Positions 34,751 to 44,247 of a DNA stretch of 49,122 bases are shown here, in pieces; positions within the stretch are counted from its first letter, which is position 1, and every line of letters begins with the position of its first letter. Position numbers and translations under genes: made by a program. This stretch comes from Streptomyces malaysiensis subsp. samsunensis (GTDB taxonomy: Bacteria > Actinomycetota > Actinomycetes > Streptomycetales > Streptomycetaceae), in the NCBI RefSeq assembly GCF_024519315.1, contig NZ_JANIIC010000070.1, positions 1 to 49,122 of the forward strand, given 5' to 3'. Below the pieces are notes generated by a model, which was given only the letters and a program-made list of their open reading frames with translations, was not told the origin of the DNA and ran no database searches.

Positions 34751-35965
34751 TCAGTCGTGGGTGGAGACGGACGGGAGCGGGGTCCGGTGGTGCGGGGCCC
34801 GTACGCCCTTCAGGGGCGGGGTGGCCGCCGTGCGCGAGGGGGCGGCCGCGGCCTTCGGGGCGCCGCCGACCAGCGGCAGCCGGGCCGAGGTGCGGGGCAG
34901 GTCGAGGGTCAGCCGCGGGGTGGTGGACGGCGGCTCGACAAGGCCCGCGTCGGTGCCCGCGACGATCAGGCCGAGGCGGTGGCCGGCCGGGACCACATGG
35001 TCGGTCGCCGCGAGGTCCAGGGTGATGGTGTACGCCTTGCCCGGGGTCAGCGGGCGGGCCTTGCCGTCGTCCGCGTAGTGCCCGAGGTCGGCCCAGCCCC
35101 GGCTGAAGACCGTGTGGTCCACGTCCGCCCGGTCCGCGGCGGTCTCCTTGAAGCAGGCGCTGTCGCCCGCCGTGGAACTGCCCCAGCAGGTGCGATTGTC
35201 CAAGGTGGTGATGCCCTCGCCGGCCGCGGTGTAGTTCCGGATGGTGGCCGGGCCGAGGTCGACCAGGACCGCGGAGAGATGGGCGTCGGCGGTGGAGGGC
35301 GTGGCGGTGACGGTGACCGTGCCGGAGCCTGACAGCCGCAGGTCCCGCTCGAGCGGACCGGTGGTGAAGCCCGCCTTGCCGGGCGTCGAGGTGTCGATCG
35401 CCGCGGACCAGTCGGCCTCGCTCAGCGCGGGGTCGTCGGTGAAGGTCTCCGTCGAGCCGGGCTCGGCCCGCTCGGTGCCGAGCACGCCCACTCCGGCGGT
35501 GGCGCCGCCGCGCGGGCGCAGAGTGGTCTGCCGGGTGCCGGACGGGGGCCAGACCCGGTCGGTGGACCACTGGTCGGGGGCGCGCTCGACATCGGCCATC
35601 GGCTCGCGCTCGATGCCGTTGTCGATCCCGAGCAGATAGTGGTCGAACCAGCGGTGCAGGGTGCGCACCCACTCCTCGCGCCGGAAGTCGAACGGGTCGA
35701 CGTGCCCGGTCTGGGAGAGCCAGATCTTGCGCTCGACGCCCGCGTCGGCGAGGGCGTTCCACCACTGTCCGAGGTGCTTGGTGCGCACGTTGAGGTCCTG
35801 CGCGCCGTGGACGGCGAAGACGCTGGCCCGCACCTTGCCGGCGTCCGGCACATAGTGGCGGTCGTTCCACAGACCGGTCCAGTCGCCGTTGCGCGGGGCG
35901 CCCTCGACGAGACGTTTCTGTACGGCGGCGCAGCGAGTGTGTGCGGCCCGGCTCTCGACGAGGTC
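34751..35965 (-). pseudogene. S15 X-Pro dipeptidyl-peptidase, C-terminal part of a split gene
   Basis: About 405 codons of the C-terminal part of an Xaa-Pro dipeptidyl-peptidase remain. The charge-relay aspartate is in FAVHGAQDLNVRTKH and the histidine in LSQTGHVDPFDFRREEW, followed by the beta-sandwich domain (about RPRGGATAGVG onward). The fragment begins around DLVESRAAHTRCAAVQ, with no signal peptide, and its upstream end is the left arm of a 20-bp inverted repeat. The piece carrying the nucleophile serine (GxSYxG) is absent. It could be translated only from internal starts and would be inactive. Confidence 0.85.
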
Positions 35966-36003
35966 CGCCCCGATCAAGCGGCCGACCTCGTCGAGAGCCG
36001 GGC
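35946..36003. repeat. Perfect 20-bp inverted repeat at the broken peptidase gene
   Basis: Arms 35946-35965 and 35984-36003 are exact reverse complements separated by 18 bases. The left arm is peptidase coding sequence (DLVESRA on the minus strand), and the right arm is an inverted copy of it. Repeat copy B begins 30 bases after the right arm. Confidence 0.9.
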
Positions 36004-36033
36004 ACCCTGCTGGTTAAGTCGTACCAGGAGGAG

Positions 36034-36143
36034 GTGACTCCGCTCCCTCGCCTGAAGGAAAGGGGGCTTCCAACCCGAAGGTTGCGGTCCAGCCCGAACC
36101 GATCCCTCGCGGGAAAAGTGCAAATTACCCTAAATCAGGGAAG
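36034..36143 (+). repeat. Dispersed repeat copy B, inside the split peptidase gene
   Basis: It aligns with copy A over 110 bases, including the run GGGGGCTTCCAACCCGAAGG and the hairpin CAACC-CGAA-GGTTG. The match ends at CAGGGAAG (36143), directly next to intact peptidase sequence. Unlike copy A, the distal CCACCGGC hairpin is missing. Confidence 0.7.
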
Positions 36144-36762
36144 TGGTCCAATCGGCCTTGACGGTCCGTCCGCCGGTGGCGGTGGTGTATCCGGTCGCGC
36201 GGCCGTTCAGCCAGTCGACCACGGCCTTGGCGGACAGGATGTCGGAGCGGCCGCCGACGTCCACACAGCCGTCGGAGCGGTTGGTTCCGGCGAGGTCGAC
36301 CAGGACGGTGGCGTAGCCGCGCGGTACGAAGTAGTTGTCGTAGAAGAGCGGGAAGCGGACCGGATTCCCGGCGGCGTCATAGGTCTTGGTCTGGCTCTCG
36401 TTGCCGCGCCCGCAGCAGGAGTAGTACGGGCTGGCGTCCATGATGACGGGGACGCGGCGGCCCTGCGCCTCGGGTTCGCGCGGCCGCACGATGTCGACGG
36501 CGACCCGGTCGGTCCGTCCGTCCGCGTCGCCGTCGATCGTGGTGTCCACCCATACGGATTCGCGGATGGCGTTCTCGTAGGAGTAGACGGGTCTGCTTTC
36601 GGATCTGCTGTCCGCTGTGCTCCCCGGTGCGGCGGAGGCGGCGTGGGCGGCCGGGGCGCCGAGCGGTGGCAGCAGGGACATGGCGGCGGCGACCAGCGCG
36701 GTGACCGCCGACAGTACGAGTGTGGTCCAGGGTATGCGGGATCTCCGCGTCTCTAGCAGCAC
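36144..36762 (-). pseudogene. S15 X-Pro dipeptidyl-peptidase, N-terminal part of a split gene
   Basis: The N-terminal 206 codons or so of the same secreted peptidase. A signal sequence (LVLSAVTALVAAAMSLLPPL) precedes mature sequence with SVWVDTTIDGDADGRTDRVA and PVIMDASPYYSCCGRGNES, typical of Streptomyces secreted S15 enzymes. Coding similarity ends at VKADWTT; the frame then enters the repeat and stops at 36130. An intact gene would continue with the GxSYxG serine. The start is GTG at 36762. A truncated secreted product could still be made but would have no active site. Confidence 0.85.
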
Positions 36763-36947
36763 GGCCGGACGGTAGCGCGAGTCAACTCCCGTACAGAAGA
36801 GGGCGATAGATGACGTGAACGGGTCCGAGTCGGTGCGCGTTGCGGCCAGATGTCGATTGGATGTCGGACGGCGTGATGGACGCGAGGTGCGGATGAGGAG
36901 TACATAGGCTCACGAGTGATCGTTCTCCCCTACGAGTTGGAGGACTC

Positions 36948-38438
36948 GTGCGTCACCACAGACTTCTCGTCCCGGGCGCGGCCGCGGCCTGCCTGCTGCT
37001 GGCGATCCCGGCGTCGGCGGCCGATGCCACGCCAGGCGCCCCGGGCATCGGGGACTCCTACTACCCCTCGTACGGCAACGGCGGGTACGACGTCTCCCAC
37101 TACGGCCTGCGGCTGAAGTACCAGCCGAAGACGGACCGGCTGGAGGGCACGGCGACGATCGTGGCCGAGGCCCGGCAGGATCTGTCCCGGTTCAACCTGG
37201 ACTTCGCGCTCGATGTGAGCGAGGTGCTGGTGGGCGGGAAGAAGGCCGCGTTCACGGCGACCGGCGACCACGAGCTGGAGATCACCCCGGCCGCGCCGCT
37301 GACCTCCGGCCGCTCCTTCACCGTGGTCGTGCGCTACAGCGGGACGCCCTCGAAGGTCGTGGCGAGCGGTTTCACCTCCTGGCTGCGCACCCCGGACGGC
37401 GGGATCGCGGCCAATGAGCCGGAGTCGGCGTGGTGGTGGTTCCCGAGCAATGACCACCCGCTCGACAAGGCCACCTTCGACGTATCGGTGGCGGTGCCGG
37501 ACGGAACGCAGGCGATCAGCAACGGCACCCTTCAGTCGACCAGCTCCCAGCTGGGCTGGACCCGCTACAACTGGCGCTCCAGCAAGCCGCAGGCCACATA
37601 TCTGACCACGCTCGCGGTCGGCAAGTTCGACATCACCACGGACACGACCGCGAACGGTCTGCCGGTGATCAACGCCTACAGCAAGGACCTCGGGGACAAC
37701 GCGGGGGCGGCGCGGGCGAGCGTGGAGCGGTCGGCGGAGATCGTGGACTGGGAGTCCTCGGTCTTCGGCCCGTACCCGTTCGACGCGCTGGGCGGCTATG
37801 TGCCCAATGTGCCCACGGGCTATGCGCTGGAGACCCAGACCCGGCCGTTCTACAGCCCGAAGGGGTTCGCCAAGGGCGCGAACACCTCGTTGATCGTGCA
37901 TGAGCTGGCCCATCAGTGGTTCGGCGACAGCGTCTCGCTGAAGGACTGGCGGGATATCTGGATCAACGAGGGCTTCGCCAGCTACGCGCAGTGGCTGTGG
38001 TCGGAGAAGGAGGGCGAGGGCACCGCGCAGGAGCTGGCGGACTACACCTACGCCTCCTACCCGGCCGACGACCCCTTCTGGAAGGTCGAGCCGGGCGACC
38101 CGGGTCCGGAGAACCAGTTCCATGACGCGGTGTACGACCGGGGCGCGCTGGCCCTCCAGGCGCTGCGGAACCACATCGGCGACAAGGACTTCTTCGCGAT
38201 CCTCAAGGGCTGGACGGCGGAGCACCGGTACGGGAACGCCTCGGTCGAGGACTTCGTGACCTATGCGGAGAAGGAGTCGGGCAAGCCGCTGGCCGCGCTC
38301 TTCGACACCTGGCTGTTCACCCCGTCCAAGCCGGCCGCGGCGCAGGCGCGGGCGGCGGCGGTGAGCCCGGCCGAGGCGCCGGTGCGGCCGAAGTCGTGGC
38401 AGCGGATCCAGGACACGCACAGCGCCCACGGCCGCTGA
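36948..38438 (+). CDS. Secreted M1-family metallopeptidase
   Basis: This 496-residue zinc peptidase has an N-terminal signal peptide (LLVPGAAAACLLLAIPASAA). The zinc motif HELAHQWFGDS is at about residues 318-328, with the third ligand glutamate in INEGFASY (about 341). The substrate N-terminus-binding GxMEN motif of aminopeptidases appears as GYALETQ. It lacks the long C-terminal helical domain of PepN, so it resembles short secreted M1 enzymes. The GTG at 36948 follows TTGGAGGACTC. It is divergent from the broken S15 peptidase gene. Confidence 0.93.
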   Translation: MRHHRLLVPGAAAACLLLAIPASAADATPGAPGIGDSYYPSYGNGGYDVSHYGLRLKYQPKTDRLEGTATIVAEARQDLSRFNLDFALDVSEVLVGGKKAAFTATGDHELEITPAAPLTSGRSFTVVVRYSGTPSKVVASGFTSWLRTPDGGIAANEPESAWWWFPSNDHPLDKATFDVSVAVPDGTQAISNGTLQSTSSQLGWTRYNWRSSKPQATYLTTLAVGKFDITTDTTANGLPVINAYSKDLGDNAGAARASVERSAEIVDWESSVFGPYPFDALGGYVPNVPTGYALETQTRPFYSPKGFAKGANTSLIVHELAHQWFGDSVSLKDWRDIWINEGFASYAQWLWSEKEGEGTAQELADYTYASYPADDPFWKVEPGDPGPENQFHDAVYDRGALALQALRNHIGDKDFFAILKGWTAEHRYGNASVEDFVTYAEKESGKPLAALFDTWLFTPSKPAAAQARAAAVSPAEAPVRPKSWQRIQDTHSAHGR

Positions 38439-38448
38439 GCCGTCTCCG

Positions 38449-38482
38449 GGCCCCGGCCGGGTCGGCCACCCCGGCCGGGGCC
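38449..38482. terminator. Bidirectional terminator between convergent genes
   Basis: GGCCCCGGCCGGG and CCCGGCCGGGGCC form a perfect 13-bp stem with an 8-base loop, between the M1 peptidase stop and the convergent MpaB-like gene stop at 38491. Confidence 0.8.
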
Positions 38483-38490
38483 TCGTGCGT

Positions 38491-39363
38491 TCATGGCCCC
38501 AGCCCACGGCCGCCCGCGCGGGCGCGGCGCCGGGCCTCGCGTGCCAGGGGGAGATAGCGCAGCCGCTCGGGCAGCAGCGGGACCACCACCCGCACGGCCC
38601 GCCCGAACCACCGCAGCCGCCGCTCCTGCGCCCGTGTCCACCCCAGCCCGATCGCCTCCCGCGCGTCCGGCGGCATCAGCCCGACGGTGAGGAACGCCCG
38701 GAAGCGGGTGAACAGCGGGCGCAGCAGCGGCCACAGCAGACGGAGCGGCGGCGGGCCCGGCGGAGGCACGGGGGCGTCGGGCGCGGCCAGTTCACGGACG
38801 ACGGCGGTCGGCTCGAGCCGCTCCCGCACCATCGCGCGGTAGTAGGGCCAGAACTCCTCGACGGATCCCGGCATCTCGCGGTCGTCGATGCCCAGCACCC
38901 GTCCGACCCGCAGCCATTCCCCGTACAGCCGCCGCTCCTCGGCCGCGGTGAAGGGGCGGGTGCCCAGATAGCGCTGGGCGCGCAGATAGACCGGATAGCC
39001 GGTGGCGTGCACCCAGGCGTAGACGGGCGGGTCCAGCGCCCGGTAGGGGCGGCCGTGCGCGTCGACGCCCTGGATGGACGCGTGGAGCCTGCGCAGCCGG
39101 CGCCCCTCCGCCTCGGCCTGTGCCCCGCCGTAGACCCACAGCTGCACCGACCGCAGGGAGCGCTCCCCGCGCCCCCAGGGGTCGGTGCGGAAGACGGAGT
39201 ACTGGTCCACGCCCGCCCCGACGGCCGGATGCGCCACCTGCATGGTCATCGCGGCCGGCAGGGCGAGCACACTGCGCAGCTCCCCCGCCACGGTCCACAG
39301 GATGCCGCCGACAGGGGGCGGATCGTGGCCTTCGGTGGTGCGGCGGGGGCTCTGCGTGCTCAT
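38491..39363 (-). CDS. Oxygenase MpaB family (DUF2236) protein
   Basis: This 290-residue protein is of the ER-bound oxygenase/MpaB/rubber oxygenase superfamily, whose studied members bind heme b and cleave or oxidise hydrophobic substrates. Conserved family segments are visible: QVAHPAVGAGVDQYSVFRTD with the DPWGRGERS that follows, and AWVHATGYPVYLRAQRY. The last 20 residues are Arg-rich. The ATG at 39363 has AGG upstream. It starts 20 bases after the beta-galactosidase stop in the same direction, so it may be cotranscribed with it. The substrate is unknown. Confidence 0.85.
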   Translation of the reverse strand: MSTQSPRRTTEGHDPPPVGGILWTVAGELRSVLALPAAMTMQVAHPAVGAGVDQYSVFRTDPWGRGERSLRSVQLWVYGGAQAEAEGRRLRRLHASIQGVDAHGRPYRALDPPVYAWVHATGYPVYLRAQRYLGTRPFTAAEERRLYGEWLRVGRVLGIDDREMPGSVEEFWPYYRAMVRERLEPTAVVRELAAPDAPVPPPGPPPLRLLWPLLRPLFTRFRAFLTVGLMPPDAREAIGLGWTRAQERRLRWFGRAVRVVVPLLPERLRYLPLAREARRRARAGGRGLGP

Positions 39364-39382
39364 GGGACCTGCGGTGGTGCGG

Positions 39383-42300
39383 TTACTTCTCTCCTGTTCC
39401 AGTGTGCGCGCCCGCGCCGCCGGTGAGCGGGCGCAGGGTGAGCGTGTAGTCATAGGCCCTGTCGGCCTTCACCCGGTACTGGTCGCGCACCGGGTTGGGG
39501 GTGTCGCCCACGCCGGTGACCGCGTGGTCGGCGTGCAGGGTGTTCCAGCCGTCGTTGCGCTTCAGGAAGTGCGGATAGGCGGCGCGGTCGAGCTCGTCGT
39601 ACGCGGTGGCGCCCGCCTCCAGATCGCCGGAGACCAGCAGTCCGGCACCGCCGCCGTCGGTGAGGGACGCCCAGCGCACATCGTCGTGGTTGCCGTGGTC
39701 CTGGGGCTTCAGATACTCGACGTACTGGTCCTGGACCGAGGAGGACCACACGCCCATGGGCGTGCCGTCCTTACGGTCGTTGAGGTTCTCCACCGGTCCG
39801 CGCCCGTACCACCGGAAGGTGCCGTAGCGCTCGGGCACCTTCAGCCGGAGGCCGACCCTGGGGAGGTACGACAGGGTGCGGAAGCCGCCGCGCGCCTCGA
39901 CCTGGTGCCGGATCCCGACCTGGCCCGCGCCGTCGACCCGGTAGGCCACGGTCTGGCCGAAGGACGCACCGGTCACATCGGGCGCGGCGGCGGTGGAGCG
40001 CACGGTGACGGTGACCGTGCCGTCGTCGCCGGGGGTCACCTCCACCCCGTCGACGGTGGTGCGCAGCCGGTCCAGGCCCAGGGAGCGCCAGCGCTTGCCC
40101 TCGGCGGTGCCCCAGTCGGAGCGCTCATTGCTGATCGGGGAGCGCCAGGCGTCCAGTTCGGGGCCGGAGCGGAGCAGTTCACGGCCCCCGACGCGCATCG
40201 AGGTGAGCGTGCCCTCCTTCTTGCCGAAGGTGTAGCGGAAGCCGTCGCCGCTGACCCGCACGGTGTCGCCGCTCTCGACGGCCTCGGCGGACCGGCCGGC
40301 GGCCTGGGCGGGCTCGGGCTCGGGCACCTTGTCGCCGCCGACCGCGAACTGGCCGAAGGACACCACATGCCCGGCCCCGGCCCAGTCGGTGGAGTGCGCG
40401 GTGACGGCCCGTACGGTCAGATGGCGCTCATAGCCGCCGGGGTTGGCGGGCGGGGCCGGGAGCTGGACCACGGCGCTCTCGCCGGGGGCGACGTCCAGCG
40501 CACGGGTGCCGCTCGCGACGGTCCGCGCGCCCTCGGTCACCGTCCAGCGCAGCGCGAGATCGCCGGTGCCGGTGAAGGCGCGCTCATTGGTGACCCTCAC
40601 CTTGCCGGTGCGGGCGCCCTCGCCGCCCGGGTCGGTGATACGGATCGGGGCCTGCACCCAGGCCAGCTGGACGGTCTCCGGCTCCGGGTCGCGGTCGGCC
40701 GTGACCAGGCCGTCCACACCGGATTCATAGAGCCCGTAGGAGAGGTAGCTGCCCTTGCGGGTGAAGTCGTCGAAGTCGAGGGCGATCAGGGCGTCGCGCC
40801 GGGGGTCCCGGTCCTGGGCGAGCGACTCGGCGCCGAGCGCGGTGTCATAGACCCTGACCTGGTCGATGGTGCCCTTGGCGGTCCGGCCGGTCCAGCCGTC
40901 CTCCATGGTGTCGTTGTTCCGGCCGACGCCGAGGTCGAAGCCGGTGTAGTCGATGCGCCCGCTCCACGCGGTCTCGGCGAGCTCCTTACGGTCGACATAG
41001 AGGCGCAGCGCGGTGCCGTCGTAGGTGCCGGTCACCCGGTGCCAGGCGCCGGTCCAGCCGTCGGGCACGGGGGCGGTGACGGTACGGGGCTCACCACCGC
41101 TGGTGATCGTGAATTCGAGGGTGTTCTCGTCCTTCATCCGCAGGACGTACTGGTCGCCCTTGCTGATGATGGTGAAGTCCCCGGTCCAGGGCTCGGCCGG
41201 TTTGACGCGGGCGTCGAGGGTGACGGCGGTGCCGGTGAGGTCCAGCTTCGGATCGCGGTAGATCTCCACGAAGTCGTCAAGACCGGACAGATACAGCGCC
41301 TTGCCCCTCCCTCCGTATCCGTCGACCCGCTTCGGCTTGCCGGACAGGGAGGCGGCGATGTCATTGCCGGAGGAGTCGGGGGTGGTGATCAGCGGACGGC
41401 GGATGTTCTGCTCGGCCCAGTCCCAGATGAAGCCGCCCTGGGCGCTGGGGTAGGCGCGCATGACCTCCCAGAACTCACGGAAGTTGCCGAGGCTGTTGCC
41501 CATGGCGTGGGCGTACTCACCCATCACGATGGGCTTGGTGAAGGTCTTGGCCTTGGTTTCGAGGGAGGCCGGGGTCGGATAGCGGGGTCCGGCGATGTCC
41601 GCGTAAGGCGCGTCCCCGTCGGGGCCGTTGGACTGGTGGTAGAGCGGGCGGGTGGGCTCGTTGGCCCGGGTCCACTCGGCCATCGCGTAGTGCGCCTTGC
41701 CCAGTCCGGCCTCGTTTCCGGTGTCCCACATGATGACGCTGGGGTGGTTCTTGTCGCGCTCCACCATGCCCTGGTGGCGGTCGAGGAACGCCTTCTGCCA
41801 TTCGGGGCGCTCGGCCAGGCAGTCGTCCGGGCAGTTCTCGTGGCTGTGGGTCTCGACCTCCATCTCGTCGTCGATCAGGATGCCCTCGCGGTCGGCGAGT
41901 TCGTAGAGGTACGGGTCCGAGGGGTAGTGGGAGGTGCGGATGGCGTTGACGTTCAGCCGCTTCATCAGCCGGATGTCCTGCTCCATCCGGGCGCGGGTGG
42001 CATGGCGGCCGGTGGCCGGGTCGGTCTCGGCGCGGTTGACGCCACGGATCAGGATGCGCTTGCCGTTGAGCGTGAGCTGTTTGTCCTTGACCTCGATCTC
42101 ACGGAATCCGACGCTCTGGCGCACGGTCTGGATCGCCTTGCCCTCGGGATCGCGCAGGGTGAGCACCAGCGCATAGAGATTCGGCGCCTCGTCCGACCAC
42201 TTCGCCGGGTTGGTGATCCGCCCGGTCAGCTCGGCCTTCCCGGCCTTCTCCTCGGCCGCCAGCCGCCGTATCACACGCCCCTCGCGGTCGTAGAGCACAC

Positions 42301-43180
42301 CGGTGACCCGATGCGGTCCGCTCGTGTCGCCTCCGGTGCGCGCGATGTCCACTTCGGTGCGCAGCGTGGCGTCCCGGTAGGAGGCGTCGAGATCGGTGGT
42401 GACGTACGCGTCCTCCATGCGGGTCGTGGGCGTGGAGTACAGCGATACGGAGCGGAAGATGCCCGCGTAGCGCCACTGGTCGTAGTCCTCCAGATACGAC
42501 CCCGCGCTCCAGCGGTGCACCTGGAGGGCGATCCGGTTGGTGGCGCCGGGACGCAGATAGTCGGTCACATCGAATTCGGCGGGCACATAGCCGCCCTGGT
42601 CGTAGCCGACGTAGTGGCCGTTGATCCACAGGAACCAGCCGGAGGTGACCCCGTCGAAGCGGATCATCTGCCGGCGCCCGTCCCAGCTCCGGGGCACCGT
42701 GACATCCCGGACGTACGCCCCGGTCGGATTGGTGTCGCGGGGCACCTTGGGCGGGTCGTCGGGCGCCATCTCGCTCTGGACGTTGCGGAACACCGGATGG
42801 TCGAGGTCGTCGGTCTGCCAGGTGTGGGGCACCTGGACGCGCCGCCACGCCGAGGCGTCGTAGCCGTCCTTCCAGAAGCCGCTCGGGGCGTCCTCCGGCC
42901 GGTCGGCCAGGGCGAACCGCCAAGCCCCGTCCAGGCTGCGCTCCCATCGGCCACGGTCGGGCCCGTCCGGCCGCAGCCGGGTGTGCGGGGGCTCCTGGCC
43001 CTCGCCGGTCCGCTCCGGGTCCTCGAGGTACGTGTGCAGATCGGCGGGGAACTTGCCCGCGTCCGACGCCTTGCCGACGGCCGTGTCCGCGGCCGTGAGG
43101 CCGAGGCCGACGGCGGTGGTCATGGCCAGCACCGCACCGATCAGTCGTCGTATCCCATGCCTGCCGCGTTTTGAGCTCAA
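39383..43180 (-). CDS. Secreted GH2 beta-galactosidase with inserted LamG-like domain
   Basis: This 1265-residue LacZ-type enzyme has a basic start followed by a hydrophobic stretch (LIGAVLAMTTAVGLGLTAA), suggesting export. Order: sugar-binding N-domain (about 70-250), Ig-like domain, TIM barrel with the acid/base glutamate in DTGNEAGLG (about 490) and the nucleophile in MGEYAHAMGN (about 553), a LamG/concanavalin-like insertion (about 627-795), and then the beta-sandwich and small-chain domains (GRGPVENLNDRK). It starts with TTG at 43180 after GGGGTCGGA. It hydrolyses beta-galactosides, perhaps plant galactans, and is divergent from a MerR gene. Confidence 0.92.
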   Translation of the reverse strand: MSSKRGRHGIRRLIGAVLAMTTAVGLGLTAADTAVGKASDAGKFPADLHTYLEDPERTGEGQEPPHTRLRPDGPDRGRWERSLDGAWRFALADRPEDAPSGFWKDGYDASAWRRVQVPHTWQTDDLDHPVFRNVQSEMAPDDPPKVPRDTNPTGAYVRDVTVPRSWDGRRQMIRFDGVTSGWFLWINGHYVGYDQGGYVPAEFDVTDYLRPGATNRIALQVHRWSAGSYLEDYDQWRYAGIFRSVSLYSTPTTRMEDAYVTTDLDASYRDATLRTEVDIARTGGDTSGPHRVTGVLYDREGRVIRRLAAEEKAGKAELTGRITNPAKWSDEAPNLYALVLTLRDPEGKAIQTVRQSVGFREIEVKDKQLTLNGKRILIRGVNRAETDPATGRHATRARMEQDIRLMKRLNVNAIRTSHYPSDPYLYELADREGILIDDEMEVETHSHENCPDDCLAERPEWQKAFLDRHQGMVERDKNHPSVIMWDTGNEAGLGKAHYAMAEWTRANEPTRPLYHQSNGPDGDAPYADIAGPRYPTPASLETKAKTFTKPIVMGEYAHAMGNSLGNFREFWEVMRAYPSAQGGFIWDWAEQNIRRPLITTPDSSGNDIAASLSGKPKRVDGYGGRGKALYLSGLDDFVEIYRDPKLDLTGTAVTLDARVKPAEPWTGDFTIISKGDQYVLRMKDENTLEFTITSGGEPRTVTAPVPDGWTGAWHRVTGTYDGTALRLYVDRKELAETAWSGRIDYTGFDLGVGRNNDTMEDGWTGRTAKGTIDQVRVYDTALGAESLAQDRDPRRDALIALDFDDFTRKGSYLSYGLYESGVDGLVTADRDPEPETVQLAWVQAPIRITDPGGEGARTGKVRVTNERAFTGTGDLALRWTVTEGARTVASGTRALDVAPGESAVVQLPAPPANPGGYERHLTVRAVTAHSTDWAGAGHVVSFGQFAVGGDKVPEPEPAQAAGRSAEAVESGDTVRVSGDGFRYTFGKKEGTLTSMRVGGRELLRSGPELDAWRSPISNERSDWGTAEGKRWRSLGLDRLRTTVDGVEVTPGDDGTVTVTVRSTAAAPDVTGASFGQTVAYRVDGAGQVGIRHQVEARGGFRTLSYLPRVGLRLKVPERYGTFRWYGRGPVENLNDRKDGTPMGVWSSSVQDQYVEYLKPQDHGNHDDVRWASLTDGGGAGLLVSGDLEAGATAYDELDRAAYPHFLKRNDGWNTLHADHAVTGVGDTPNPVRDQYRVKADRAYDYTLTLRPLTGGAGAHTGTGEK

Positions 43181-43407
43181 TCCGACCCCACCTCACAGAT
43201 TCGGAAGAAAACCAACACAGCGGAACGGCGACGCACGCTATTCATCGGTAAAGAGAGCGTCAACAGGCCGTACCGATCCGGTGGTGAGCGACTGGCGGCG
43301 GGAGGTTTCACAGCGGTGATGCGACAGCAATACTGATGAACCCGACCGGGCAGCAGCACAGCAGCGGTACGGCGGAGCAGGACGACACGGAGAGCGAGGC
43401 ACGGCCG

Positions 43408-44241
43408 ATGACCACCCCCGGCACCGAGGAACCCACCCTCACCGTCGACGAACTGGCGGCCCGCGCCGGGGTGACCGTGCGCACCGTGCGCTTCTACGGC
43501 ACCCGCGGACTGCTTCCGCCGCCGGTGATCGGCCCGCGCCGGGTCGGCCACTACGGCCCCGAGCACCTCTCCCGACTGGCGCTGATCGAACAGTTGCAGC
43601 GCCACGGCATGACCCTGTCCGCCATCGAGCGCTATCTGAGCCAATTGCCACCGGATCTGAGCGAGGACGATCTGGCGATCCACCGCGCGCTGGTGGCCTC
43701 CTGGGGTCCGGACTCCCCCGAGGAGACGACCCGCGAGCAGCTGGACCGGCGGGCCGGGCGGGAGCTCTCGGAGGAGGACATCGAGCGGCTGGCCTCTCTG
43801 GACGCTCTGGAGCGCACCGACGACCCGGATCGCTTCCGGATCGACCCCAAGGTGCTCCACCTGGGGCTGCGGCTGCTGGACGTGCCGATCGAGCTGGAGA
43901 CGATACGCGCGGCCCATACGGTCGTCCTGGAGTACACCCGCTCCGCGGCGCGGGACCTCGGCCGGCTGTTCCGGGACGAGGTGTGGGGGCCCGAGCGCGA
44001 TCATGAGTCCGGGAGCGGACCGGAGCGGATACAGGCGAAGAAGTCGCTGTCGGCCCATATGCAGCCGCTGGTGGTGGAGGCGCTGGTGATCGCGTTCCAG
44101 CGGTCGATGAAGCAGGAGCTGCGGGCCTGGTACGGGCAGGACGCCGAGGGTGCGGAAAGCGCCGGAGGCGCGGAGAGCAGGGAGAGCGCGGAGCGCACGG
44201 AGAACGCCGAGCGCACGGAGAACGCCGAGCGCGTGGACTGA
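43408..44241 (+). CDS. MerR-family transcriptional regulator
   Basis: This 277-residue regulator has the N-terminal MerR winged helix: LTVDELAARAGVTVRTVRFY, then GTRGLLPPP and HYGPEHLSRLALIEQLQRHG. The C-terminal part is helical and lacks metal-binding cysteines, so it is probably not a metal sensor. The tail repeats ERTENA twice, a short DNA duplication. I chose the ATG at 43408; an in-frame ATG at 43336 would add 24 low-complexity residues. It is divergent from the beta-galactosidase gene and could control it, which is inference only. Confidence 0.88.
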   Translation: MTTPGTEEPTLTVDELAARAGVTVRTVRFYGTRGLLPPPVIGPRRVGHYGPEHLSRLALIEQLQRHGMTLSAIERYLSQLPPDLSEDDLAIHRALVASWGPDSPEETTREQLDRRAGRELSEEDIERLASLDALERTDDPDRFRIDPKVLHLGLRLLDVPIELETIRAAHTVVLEYTRSAARDLGRLFRDEVWGPERDHESGSGPERIQAKKSLSAHMQPLVVEALVIAFQRSMKQELRAWYGQDAEGAESAGGAESRESAERTENAERTENAERVD

Positions 44242-44247
44242 GCCCGG

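Noticed and set aside
36034..36143. Complete insertion sequence in the peptidase gene
   Set aside because: There is no transposase frame and only about 110 bases of repeat, so at most a remnant.
43336..43407. Upstream ATG as the MerR start
   Set aside because: The added 24 residues are low complexity with no ribosome site; the ATG at 43408 fits the family better.
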